A stretch of 33,577 bases of DNA, taken from NCBI GenBank assembly GCA_021795575.1, contig JAJYPH010000019.1:1-33577 (forward strand), read 5' to 3'. How positions within the stretch are numbered: position 1 is the first letter of the stretch; each line of letters opens with the position of its first letter. Of this stretch, positions 1-7,188 are shown piece after piece. This DNA comes from Bacillota bacterium. Lineage in GTDB: Bacteria > Bacillota > Sulfobacillia > Sulfobacillales > JAIMBI01. The notes beneath the pieces were generated by a model that was not told where the DNA came from, ran no database searches, and saw only the letters and a program-made list of their open reading frames with translations. The position numbers and the translations under genes were made by a program.

Positions 1-84
1 GCCCTCGGTGCCGCCGGCCCAGACACACGGCCCTGGTGCATCAGGGAGCGCCGCCCCGCTGGCCGGCTGCGCCCACAGCCCCGC

Positions 85-124
85 GCGGCCCTGGGTCCGC
101 GTCGCGATGCGGACCCAGGGCCGC
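85..124. terminator. Perfect 16-bp GC-rich hairpin, possible terminator
   Basis: Positions 85-100 (GCGGCCCTGGGTCCGC) and 109-124 are exact inverted repeats around an 8-base loop. The hairpin lies about 150 bases beyond the stop codon of the minus-strand beta-propeller gene, so it could end that transcript. No T-run follows on either strand, so a U-tract-independent terminator, an RNA-stabilising stem or a protein site are all possible. The remaining bases of 1-274 show no gene I can support. A smaller inverted repeat (264-270/272-278) overlaps the stop codon of the beta-propeller gene. Confidence 0.5.
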
Positions 125-274
125 AGCTGTTCGGCTGGTCGCGCCGCCGCTGTGACCGGTGGGAACTCGTCTGAGCATCGGCGGCGCCGGGCATGGCTGC
201 CCCGTCCGGGTGTCCAGGCCGGTCGGACATCGCGGGGCGAGGGAGACCAAGCCCCGGCGGCTGGTAGGGGGCCC

Positions 275-3200
275 CTACTGGCGGGCACGGTCGGGCTCCG
301 GGCGCACGGCGCGGTCAGCCAGGTCTGGCCACGGCCGCCGGATGTATCGGTCGAGGACCTCCCACACATCCGCGATGCCCTGCTCCGCCAGCGTGGCGAG
401 GTGGGTGTGCACGGCTCGCATTCCGCCGGTCGGTGGCCCGTCCGTCCGATCGAGGGCGCTGATGAGCGCTGCCAGCTTCACGTTGAGTCCCGGGGGGAAT
501 TTCAAGTAATCGAGCGGCACGCGGGCGCGTGGCTCCACGAACGTGGTTTCCACGCGCGCCAGACACTCGACGGCCGTGGCGGGGACGGCCTCGTGGTCGC
601 CGCTGAGCCGATCGCGAATGGCCCGAATGATGGCGGCCGTCTCGTGCACCCGGCTCAGGGTTTCCACCAACTGCTGGTGAAACCGAAACTGACTCGCCAA
701 CCCATCGGGGTCGATGGGCATGCGGGGATCGGGCTTGATGGGCAGGATGGCCGTGGCGGTGTGGCCGCCCGCGACCAGCCGCACGGTATAGGGACCAGGC
801 AGCACCACGGGCCCCGCGGTGCTGCCGCCCCGCAGGACGGCGCCGGGCAGCGTGGTGGCCCCAGGGTGCCGCATGTTCCAGTAGACGCGCTGGGTGCCTG
901 ACCCCCACGGCAGGTCGTTCCCGGTCCACGTCCGCAAGACCTGTCCGGCGGCATCGAAAATGGTCAGCGTGGCGCCATCGTGGAAGGCGGCGGGCAGCCG
1001 ATACGTGACCGCCGCACCCTGGGGCGGGTTCGTCCCGGCGTCGACCAGGGTGGTGCCCTCGGGTCGCCGCTGCCAGCGCACCACCGCCGTGTCCACCGAC
1101 ACGTAGCCGGTCTCGGCTCGGGGCGCCAGCGCGGGCGCTCCCCGCGCATGCCAGCGCGGCGCGGCGCGGGGGGCCGCCAGGACCGGGTGATTCTCGCTGG
1201 CCGTAAATGCGGGGTGCCGGAGCGCGGTCATGTCGTCCAGGATCCAAAAGGACCGCCCGTGTGTCGCGGCCACCAGATCACCGTCGGCCAACGCCATGTC
1301 GTAGATCGGCACCCAGGGCAGATTTTGCTGCAGCCGGTGCCAGCGGGCGCCGTCGGTCACCGAGTAGTACACGCCGGACTCCGTGCCCAGAAACAAGAGA
1401 CCGGGGCGCTCGGGGTCTGCGCGGATGACCCGGGCAAAGTCGTCAGCGGCCACGCCGTCCGTTGTCATGGTCCACGTGTGCCCGAAGTTGTCCGTGCGCA
1501 GGACATACGGGGCCAGGTCGTCGAGCTGGTATCGATTCGCGGCCACGTAGGCTACCGCCGGATCGTGGGGGGACGGCTCCACCGTGCTGATGCGCGCCCA
1601 CTCCGGCACTCCGATCGGCGTCCGATCGTGCCAGGTGCGGCCCCCATCGCGGGTGACGTGAATCCGGCCATCGTCTGAGCCCGTCCACAGGACCAGCGGG
1701 TCCAACGCGGATTCAGCCACCGAGGAAAGGGTGGCATACAGTTCGGCGTGCCCGTTGTCCCCGGTGATGACGCCGCCAGACGGTCCCAGCGTGTCGGGGT
1801 CGTGGCGGGTGAGGTCCGGGCTGATGACATCCCAGTCCTGCCCCTCGTTCCGGGACCGAAAGACGACGTTGGCGCCGACGTACAGGGTGTTGGGGTCATG
1901 GGACGACAGCAGGACGGGAAAGCTCCACGCGAACCGGTAGGGTAGGTCTCGGCCCGCAGATCCCCGCACCTCCTCCGGCCAGGGCGTGATCACCCGCTGC
2001 TGTCGGGTGGCATGGTCATAGCGGGTCAACAAGGATCCGTTGCTGCCGGCGTAGACGATGTGGGGATGGTCGAGGCGCACGGCGATGGCGCCACTTTCGC
2101 CGCCTCCGACACTGTAGCAGTCGGCCAGCGTGATGCCGGCCCCGGTCGTGCGGCTGGGCGTGGACAGGGTGCTGTTGTCCTGCTGCGCGCCATACACGCG
2201 GTACGGGGTCTGCCGGTCGGTGGTGGCGTGGTAAAACTGGCCGGTGGGTTGGTTCAGCGTGGAGGACCACGAGGCGCCGCCATCATAGGAAATGGCGGCG
2301 CCGCCGTCGTGCCCGCTCACCAGGTGGTGTGGATCGCTGGGGTCGATCCAGAGGTCGTGGTGGTCCGCGTGCGCCGTGGGCAGCACCGCGAACGTCCGGC
2401 CCGCATCCGAGGAGCGCCACAGCTGCAGGCTGAGCGCATACACGGTGTCGCCGGTGGCGGCCAAGCGGCTGAAGTACCACGGGCGGATGGCGAGCGACGC
2501 GTCGCGGTTCACGCGCTCCCAGGCGTCTCCGCCGTCGGCGGATCGAAACAGCCCGCCCTCATGGGCCTCCACCATCGCCCACAGGTACGGCGTGCCCCGG
2601 GAGCAGGCCAGGCCGATGCGTCCCCAGGGTCCGGGGGGCAGGCCGGGCTGGTTGGCCAGGCTGACCCACGTGGTTCCGGCGTCCTCGCTCCGATAAAGCC
2701 CACTGCCCGGTCCACCGCTCTCGAGGCGGTAGGGGGAGCGGTGGACGTCCCACAGTGCCGCGTACAGGACGCGCGGGTTCTGGGGGTCCAACACCACGTC
2801 GACGGCGCCCGTGCGGCCCGTGGCGACCAGGACTGACTCCCAGGTGCGGCCGCCATTGCGCGTGCGGTAGACGCCCCGTTCGCCCCCGGGCCCGTAGATG
2901 TGGCCCAGCGAGGCGGCGTAGACGACGTCCGGATCGCCGGGGTGGACGACCACTCGCGCCAGATGGCGCGAGTCGCCTAAGCCCCGCGGCTCCCAGGTGC
3001 GTCCGCCGTCGGAGGAGCGGTAAACCCCCGACCCGTGGGCCACATCCGTCCGGATGTTGGCCTCCCCCGTCCCGGCGTACAGGATGGCGGGATCCGCTCC
3101 GGATAGGGCCAGTGCCCCGATGGCCGGGGTGGGGAGGAACCCATCGGTCACGTTGTGCCAGGACAAGCCCCCGTCGGTGGTTTTCCACACGCCGCCGGCC

Positions 3201-3307
3201 GCCGCACCCAAATAGCCGGTCAGCCGGTGATGGGGATCGCCCACCACCGCGGACACGCGCCCGCCCCGGAACGGCCCGATGGGCCGCCAGGAAAATGCCT
3301 GTGACAC
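275..3307 (-). CDS. BNR/VPS10-type beta-propeller repeat protein (WD40/YVTN/BNR-like)
   Basis: This 1010-residue protein is built from many Asp-box (BNR) repeats of the form S-x-D-x-G-x-T-W. At least ten are visible (TTDGGLSW, SSDGGRTW, SEDAGTTW, SADGGDAW, SSDAGRTF, SYDGGASW, SRNEGQDW, TRDGGRTW and others), as in sortilin/VPS10-like and sialidase-like propellers. The last third lacks boxes and looks like a beta-sandwich plus a helical tail. The longer reading frame begins at 3379, inside the upstream peptidase gene. I chose GTG at 3307 because GGGAGGGAGG lies just upstream. The start (MSQAFSWRPIGPFRGG) shows no signal peptide, which is unusual for a family often exported. The gene lies 35 bases after the S9 peptidase and is probably co-transcribed with it. 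Its ligand or substrate is unknown, and hydrolase activity should not be assumed from Asp boxes alone. Confidence 0.85.
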   Translation of the reverse strand: MSQAFSWRPIGPFRGGRVSAVVGDPHHRLTGYLGAAAGGVWKTTDGGLSWHNVTDGFLPTPAIGALALSGADPAILYAGTGEANIRTDVAHGSGVYRSSDGGRTWEPRGLGDSRHLARVVVHPGDPDVVYAASLGHIYGPGGERGVYRTRNGGRTWESVLVATGRTGAVDVVLDPQNPRVLYAALWDVHRSPYRLESGGPGSGLYRSEDAGTTWVSLANQPGLPPGPWGRIGLACSRGTPYLWAMVEAHEGGLFRSADGGDAWERVNRDASLAIRPWYFSRLAATGDTVYALSLQLWRSSDAGRTFAVLPTAHADHHDLWIDPSDPHHLVSGHDGGAAISYDGGASWSSTLNQPTGQFYHATTDRQTPYRVYGAQQDNSTLSTPSRTTGAGITLADCYSVGGGESGAIAVRLDHPHIVYAGSNGSLLTRYDHATRQQRVITPWPEEVRGSAGRDLPYRFAWSFPVLLSSHDPNTLYVGANVVFRSRNEGQDWDVISPDLTRHDPDTLGPSGGVITGDNGHAELYATLSSVAESALDPLVLWTGSDDGRIHVTRDGGRTWHDRTPIGVPEWARISTVEPSPHDPAVAYVAANRYQLDDLAPYVLRTDNFGHTWTMTTDGVAADDFARVIRADPERPGLLFLGTESGVYYSVTDGARWHRLQQNLPWVPIYDMALADGDLVAATHGRSFWILDDMTALRHPAFTASENHPVLAAPRAAPRWHARGAPALAPRAETGYVSVDTAVVRWQRRPEGTTLVDAGTNPPQGAAVTYRLPAAFHDGATLTIFDAAGQVLRTWTGNDLPWGSGTQRVYWNMRHPGATTLPGAVLRGGSTAGPVVLPGPYTVRLVAGGHTATAILPIKPDPRMPIDPDGLASQFRFHQQLVETLSRVHETAAIIRAIRDRLSGDHEAVPATAVECLARVETTFVEPRARVPLDYLKFPPGLNVKLAALISALDRTDGPPTGGMRAVHTHLATLAEQGIADVWEVLDRYIRRPWPDLADRAVRPEPDRARQ

Positions 3308-3342
3308 GTGCCGCCTCCCTCCCTGGTTTCCCGCATCGGTGC

Positions 3343-5295
3343 TTACAGCCGAGAGCCAAACCACCGCGCGATCCGCCACAGACGGTCGACGCGGTGATAC
3401 GGCTGGCCGGCGCGCGACAACTCATGACTCTCCCCGGGATAGCGAACCAGCTCCACCTCGCGCCCCAGCATCTTGAGCGCCTGGAACAGCTGCTCCGCCT
3501 GCTCGATGGGGCAGCGCCAATCTTCTTCCGCATGCAACAGCAGCAGCGGCGTGGTGATCCGGTCGGCGAACGCCAGCGGGGAGCTGTCCCGATAGTGCTC
3601 GGGATGCGCCCACGGCCCCCCGTACTCCTCCATCCCCCGAAAGCCCATGTCGCTGGTGCCGACGAAGCTGTAGCGGTTGGACACGCTGCGCTGGGCAATG
3701 GCGGCCCGGAACCGGTCGGTCTGGGTCAAAATCCAGTTGGTGAGATAGCCACCGAAGCTGCCTCCGGTGATGCCGAGGCGCGCCGGGTCCATCCATGGAA
3801 ACTGAGAAGATTGGCCCAGCGCCGCATCCAGGACGGCCAGCACATCGTGCGCCGTGTCCACGCCCCAGTGATCCATCACCGGGGTGCAGTGATCCTGGCC
3901 ATACCCGGTGGATCCGCGCGGGTTCGAGTACACCACCCCGATACCCAGGCCCGCGAGCATTTGGAATTCAAACATGAAGGCTTCCCCGTACCCGGCGTGC
4001 GGGCCTCCGTGAATCTCCAAGACGGCAGGCCCGGGCGTGTCGGCCTGAGGGGGCAGCGCCCAGGCCTCCACGGTCAGCCCGTCTGGGCTCGCGGTGCGGA
4101 ATGCCTTGGGGGTCGACAGCCAAACCGCTTCGAGCCACGGGTTCGCATCGGTGATGCGTGTCAGCGCGCCCTCGAGGCGGCCCACATAAATCTCCCCCGG
4201 CGAGCGGGCGGTGGCGGCGGCTAGAGCCGCCTCGCCCGTCGCCGTGTCGACGCTGAGCCCGTACACCGAGCGGAGCGCGCCCAACAGCGGCCGGACGGGA
4301 GAACCGTCCCGCGGCACGCTGTAGACGCCCGTGGCGCCGCCGTCGTCGGCTACGACCCAGAGTTCGCGGCTGTCTGGTGTCCAGAGGGGCCCCGGCAGTG
4401 AGGCGGCGCCCCGCGCGTCCGACAGCACGTGGCTGCCCGGCTCCCGGTCCCACGCGGGTGCGACGCGCTGGGCGGCACGGCGGCCGTCGGCCGCCACCTC
4501 CCACAGCGCTGCACAGGTAGCGCGGCCGAAGCGGCCATCGTGACCATAAAAAGCCAGCGTGGTGCCGTCCGGGGACCAGCTGGGGAGCTGAACCGCCAGG
4601 TCCTGGGTGAGACGGGTCCATCGCCGATCCGCGAGGTCGAGGCGCCACAGGTCGCGAATGAGGCTGCCGTCGGCGTCCGGCTCCCGACGGGACACCACGG
4701 CGACGCTGCTCCCGTCGGGAGACCACGTCGGCGACGCGTAACTGTAGGCGTCCTCCGTCAAGGGAGTGAGGTCGCGTGTCAGGTCCCCCGCGTCCAATAT
4801 GTACAGTGCCAGATGCCGCTCTTCGTGCAGCTTTTCACCGTTAGTGCGATAGTGGCGTCGGCGGACGGCCAGGACGTCGTCCGCATACCCCGGGAGCAGA
4901 GGTTCCGCCAAGGATTCGGCGGCCGTGAGGGCCAGGCGCCGCGAATCCGGTGCCCAGGCCACTCCCGTCGGGGCGAAGGGCAGCGTCGTGAGCTGTCGGG
5001 CCTCCCCGCCCCCCAGCGGCAGCAGCCACAACTGCGTCGAGCCGCCCCGGTCGGACAGAAACGCCAGCGAGCACCCGTCCGGCGCCATCTGCGGGGCCCA
5101 GCTGTTCCCCACTGGCGTCGACAGTGGGCGGGTGCCCTCGGCGGGGGACCAGACCCAAAGATTTCGCTCATAGCCCTTGTGATCCGCCCGCACCCTCCGC
5201 TGGACGTACACCACGTCCGGGGTTCCGGGCCGGCGTACGGGACTCTCCACCCAAATCATCCGGTACAGGTCTTCGGGGACCAGTCCTTGGGTCAT
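3343..5295 (-). CDS. S9 family serine peptidase (acylaminoacyl-peptidase / prolyl oligopeptidase type)
   Basis: This 650-residue cytoplasmic-looking serine peptidase is expected to cleave short peptides or N-acylated amino acids. The N-terminal ~380 residues carry TolB/WD40-like propeller repeats (SPDGSSVAVVSRR, SPDGTTLAFYG, APDSRRLALT). The C-terminal alpha/beta-hydrolase domain has the nucleophile motif GGSFGGY (Ser513), the acid in AEEDWRCP (Asp592) and the histidine in GESHEL (His624), so the triad is complete. The RCPIEQAEQLF stretch is typical of the S9C acylaminoacyl-peptidase group. The ATG start has GGAGGAGG about 8 bases upstream and there is no signal peptide. It precedes the beta-propeller gene and follows the racemase gene on the same strand. 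The propeller usually limits access to oligopeptides, which fits the peptide-import genes nearby. The exact specificity is inferred. Confidence 0.93.
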   Translation of the reverse strand: MTQGLVPEDLYRMIWVESPVRRPGTPDVVYVQRRVRADHKGYERNLWVWSPAEGTRPLSTPVGNSWAPQMAPDGCSLAFLSDRGGSTQLWLLPLGGGEARQLTTLPFAPTGVAWAPDSRRLALTAAESLAEPLLPGYADDVLAVRRRHYRTNGEKLHEERHLALYILDAGDLTRDLTPLTEDAYSYASPTWSPDGSSVAVVSRREPDADGSLIRDLWRLDLADRRWTRLTQDLAVQLPSWSPDGTTLAFYGHDGRFGRATCAALWEVAADGRRAAQRVAPAWDREPGSHVLSDARGAASLPGPLWTPDSRELWVVADDGGATGVYSVPRDGSPVRPLLGALRSVYGLSVDTATGEAALAAATARSPGEIYVGRLEGALTRITDANPWLEAVWLSTPKAFRTASPDGLTVEAWALPPQADTPGPAVLEIHGGPHAGYGEAFMFEFQMLAGLGIGVVYSNPRGSTGYGQDHCTPVMDHWGVDTAHDVLAVLDAALGQSSQFPWMDPARLGITGGSFGGYLTNWILTQTDRFRAAIAQRSVSNRYSFVGTSDMGFRGMEEYGGPWAHPEHYRDSSPLAFADRITTPLLLLHAEEDWRCPIEQAEQLFQALKMLGREVELVRYPGESHELSRAGQPYHRVDRLWRIARWFGSRL

Positions 5296-5363
5296 GCGTC
5301 GCCTCCTCCATGCTCGTACGGTTCGCGCGCCTCCCGTTGATGCCGCAGGCCACGGTCTGGACG

Positions 5364-5397
5364 TTCGTTGAAAATTTGTCTAACGCGAGCCATCATA
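5364..5397 (-). promoter_or_regulatory. Candidate promoter -10 and operator-like motif upstream of the S9 peptidase gene
   Basis: Read on the minus strand, TATGAT (5392-5397) resembles a -10 box. Seven bases later comes GTTAGACAAATTTTCAACGA, covering 5365-5384. An AT-rich stretch like this stands out in the GC-rich surroundings. The same GTTAGAC-(T)-AAAT core followed by AACGA occurs just downstream of the binding-protein promoter at 7107. No convincing -35 box is visible. Confidence 0.35.
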
Positions 5398-5418
5398 CCC
5401 CATGGTGTGACCGAGGCG

Positions 5419-6141
5419 CTATCCGATCGGGTATCCAAACCGGTGGAGCACCGCGTGCACCAATTCATCGGTGGCATCAAACGTGGGCGATGGCCGGGCC
5501 GCATGGGCATACACGGCGGGCAGTTCGGTGCAGCCCAGCAACAGTGCGTCGGCGCCGTGTGCCCAGCGTTCGCCCGCGAGCTCCGTCAAACGACGCTGGG
5601 CGGACTGGGGATCGTGTCCGGCCTTGATTTGCTGGATGACCGTCATCAGGTGGGCCTGCGTGGCCGGGTCCGGCGTGAGGAGGGTGACCGCGGCGCGGTC
5701 GGCCGGCGCTCGATACAAGCCCAGCTGCACGGTGGGCGTCGTGGCCAGGAGCGCAATGCGACGCACGCCCCCAGCGGCCACCGCTTGCATGACGAGGCTG
5801 GGCAGGTGCAGGATCGGCGCGGGCACCGCTCGGGCGATGTCATCGTAGTACGCGTGGCACGTGGCCGACGGAATCACCAGCAGATCGGCCCCGGCGTGGA
5901 CCAGCGTCGAGGCGGCCTGGATCAGGTGCGGGAGCGGTGTCGGGCCCAAACCGGCCAGGTGCTCGAGGCGGCTGGGCGCGGACGGTTCCGTCACCATGGT
6001 GACCGGAACGTGCTCCGCATCCTCGGCGGCGGGCGTCAGTTCGACCAAGCGGTAGTAGAAGTGGGCGGTGGCCAGGCTGCCGAACCCGCCCAGAATGCCC
6101 AAGCGCGTGGGGATGGGCGGCGGCTTTCCGAACGATGCCAT
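5419..6141 (-). CDS. Aspartate/glutamate racemase family protein
   Basis: This 240-residue protein belongs to the PLP-independent Asp/Glu racemase superfamily. Evidence is the N-terminal LGILGGFGSLATAHFYYRL, the central VIPSATCHAYYDDI block and the C-terminal LLLGCTELP block (Cys204). Typical members use two facing cysteines to invert an amino-acid alpha carbon. Here the position of the first cysteine (P-C-N-T-A-H in classic enzymes) is Ser92, with a cysteine three residues later (Cys95), so standard two-cysteine racemisation is uncertain. ATG at 6141 was chosen over the longer frame from 6234 because GAGGAGGT lies about 8 bases upstream. It diverges from a DauR/YheO-type regulator 136 bases away and lies upstream of the S9 peptidase on the same strand. 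It may act on D- or L-acidic amino acids, or be a lyase or isomerase of the same fold. Confidence 0.85.
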   Translation of the reverse strand: MASFGKPPPIPTRLGILGGFGSLATAHFYYRLVELTPAAEDAEHVPVTMVTEPSAPSRLEHLAGLGPTPLPHLIQAASTLVHAGADLLVIPSATCHAYYDDIARAVPAPILHLPSLVMQAVAAGGVRRIALLATTPTVQLGLYRAPADRAAVTLLTPDPATQAHLMTVIQQIKAGHDPQSAQRRLTELAGERWAHGADALLLGCTELPAVYAHAARPSPTFDATDELVHAVLHRFGYPIG

Positions 6142-6277
6142 GCGGCACCTCCTCGGCCGACAAGGTATCAGCCTCGCAGGACGGCCGCAAGGAGCGAGCC
6201 GCCTGAGGGCAGTTTCGTGCGTCGGGTGCACCACCGCGCTATATTACGAGGGTATGCTGGCATGGGAGGCGACGTAG
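6142..6277. promoter_or_regulatory. Divergent intergenic region between racemase and regulator genes
   Basis: These 136 bases must carry the control signals for both divergent genes. The only AT-rich patch is around 6240-6258, with TATATTA and TATGCT, either of which could be a -10 box. I could not find a matching TTGACA-like -35 for either direction. The racemase ribosome site is near 6150 on the minus strand and the regulator site is GGGAGG at 6265-6270. Confidence 0.3.
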
Positions 6278-6949
6278 TTGGCGTTGAAGGCGTGGGAGTT
6301 GGACAATTTTCGGCGGTTGGCAGAGAACCTGTCCGCGCTGTTGGGTCCGTCGGCGGAAGTGGTGATCCACGACTTGGATGACCTGCAGCACTCCATTGTG
6401 TGCCTGGCGGGCGACGTGACCCATCGCGAGCCGGGGCAGCCCATGACCACCGTGGGGCTCGAGGCCCTGCGGCGCGGCACGGAGATTTCGTCGTTGCAGG
6501 GCAGCTATCGCTCGGTGCTGCCCGACGGCCGCGTGTTGAAATGTTCGTCGACCTTCCTGCGGAATGCGGCCGGACGCTCGGCGGTGGCGCTGTGCATCAA
6601 CATTGACGTGACCCAGTGGAACCAAGCGGCCGATCTGCTGCTGGACTTTGCCAGCGTCGGTGCCCGAGACGACCTGCAGGAGGAGTACGTGCACTCGGTG
6701 CCCGACATGATAGCGAGCATGGTGAATGGGGCGCTCGACACGATGGGCAAGCACCCCGACCACATGGATGGCGCGGAGCGGCTCGAGGTGGTGCGCGCGC
6801 TGGACGATCGCGGCGTCTTCCTCATCAAGGGCGCGGCGGGATACGTGTCCAAGATGCTGGGAGTATCCCGCGCCACCCTCTACAACTATCTGCAGCGCAT
6901 CCGCGCGGACCAGGTGTTTGCCCACGTGGAATCCTCGAAAGTGCCTTAG
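6278..6949 (+). CDS. DauR/YheO-type transcriptional regulator (PAS_6 + HTH_22)
   Basis: This 223-residue protein has a YheO-like PAS sensor domain (about residues 10-120, with VVIHDLDDLQHSIV and the later PDGRVLKCSSTFLRN) and a C-terminal helix-turn-helix (about 180-213, GYVSKMLGVSRATLYNYLQ). The family includes DauR, which controls D-arginine catabolism in Pseudomonas. The start is TTG at 6278, supported by GGGAGG seven bases upstream; no better ATG is available. It is divergent from an Asp/Glu racemase-family gene and precedes the peptide-transport genes, so a role in sensing an amino acid or peptide-derived ligand is a reasonable inference. The ligand and target genes are not shown by the sequence. 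Confidence 0.85.
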   Translation: MALKAWELDNFRRLAENLSALLGPSAEVVIHDLDDLQHSIVCLAGDVTHREPGQPMTTVGLEALRRGTEISSLQGSYRSVLPDGRVLKCSSTFLRNAAGRSAVALCINIDVTQWNQAADLLLDFASVGARDDLQEEYVHSVPDMIASMVNGALDTMGKHPDHMDGAERLEVVRALDDRGVFLIKGAAGYVSKMLGVSRATLYNYLQRIRADQVFAHVESSKVP

Positions 6950-7062
6950 GGATTCGGTCTGGGCGCTTTTCAGGGTGGGGCACCGCCAAGCCCCAGCTCC
7001 CTGGGCACTGGCCACGGGGTGTGAAAGGACGGAGAGACCAAGAAAAAGCGGCCCTTGGGCGC

Positions 7063-7123
7063 TTGACACGCGCGGGACGCGTGAGTACGCTCCCCCCTGA
7101 GGATCAGTTAGACTAAATGTCTA
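7063..7123 (+). promoter_or_regulatory. Sigma-70-type promoter with operator-like repeat before the binding-protein gene
   Basis: A consensus -35 box TTGACA (7063-7068) is followed after exactly 17 bases by TACGCT (7086-7091), a fair -10. About 16-30 bases after the -10 lies an imperfect dyad, TAGAC-TAAAT-GTCTA (7109-7123), which could be an operator near the start of transcription. GTTAGAC at its left edge is shared with the region before the S9 peptidase gene. The mRNA leader would be about 90 bases. Confidence 0.6.
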
Positions 7124-7188
7124 CCAACGACGAGGGTTAGCGTTCCCGGGCAGTACCCCAGGATTCTTCAGGAGGAGCGTGACGACAA

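Noticed and set aside
8-901. 297-codon plus-strand open frame at the left edge
   Set aside because: Most of it is antisense to the beta-propeller gene and it has no recognisable domain or ribosome site.
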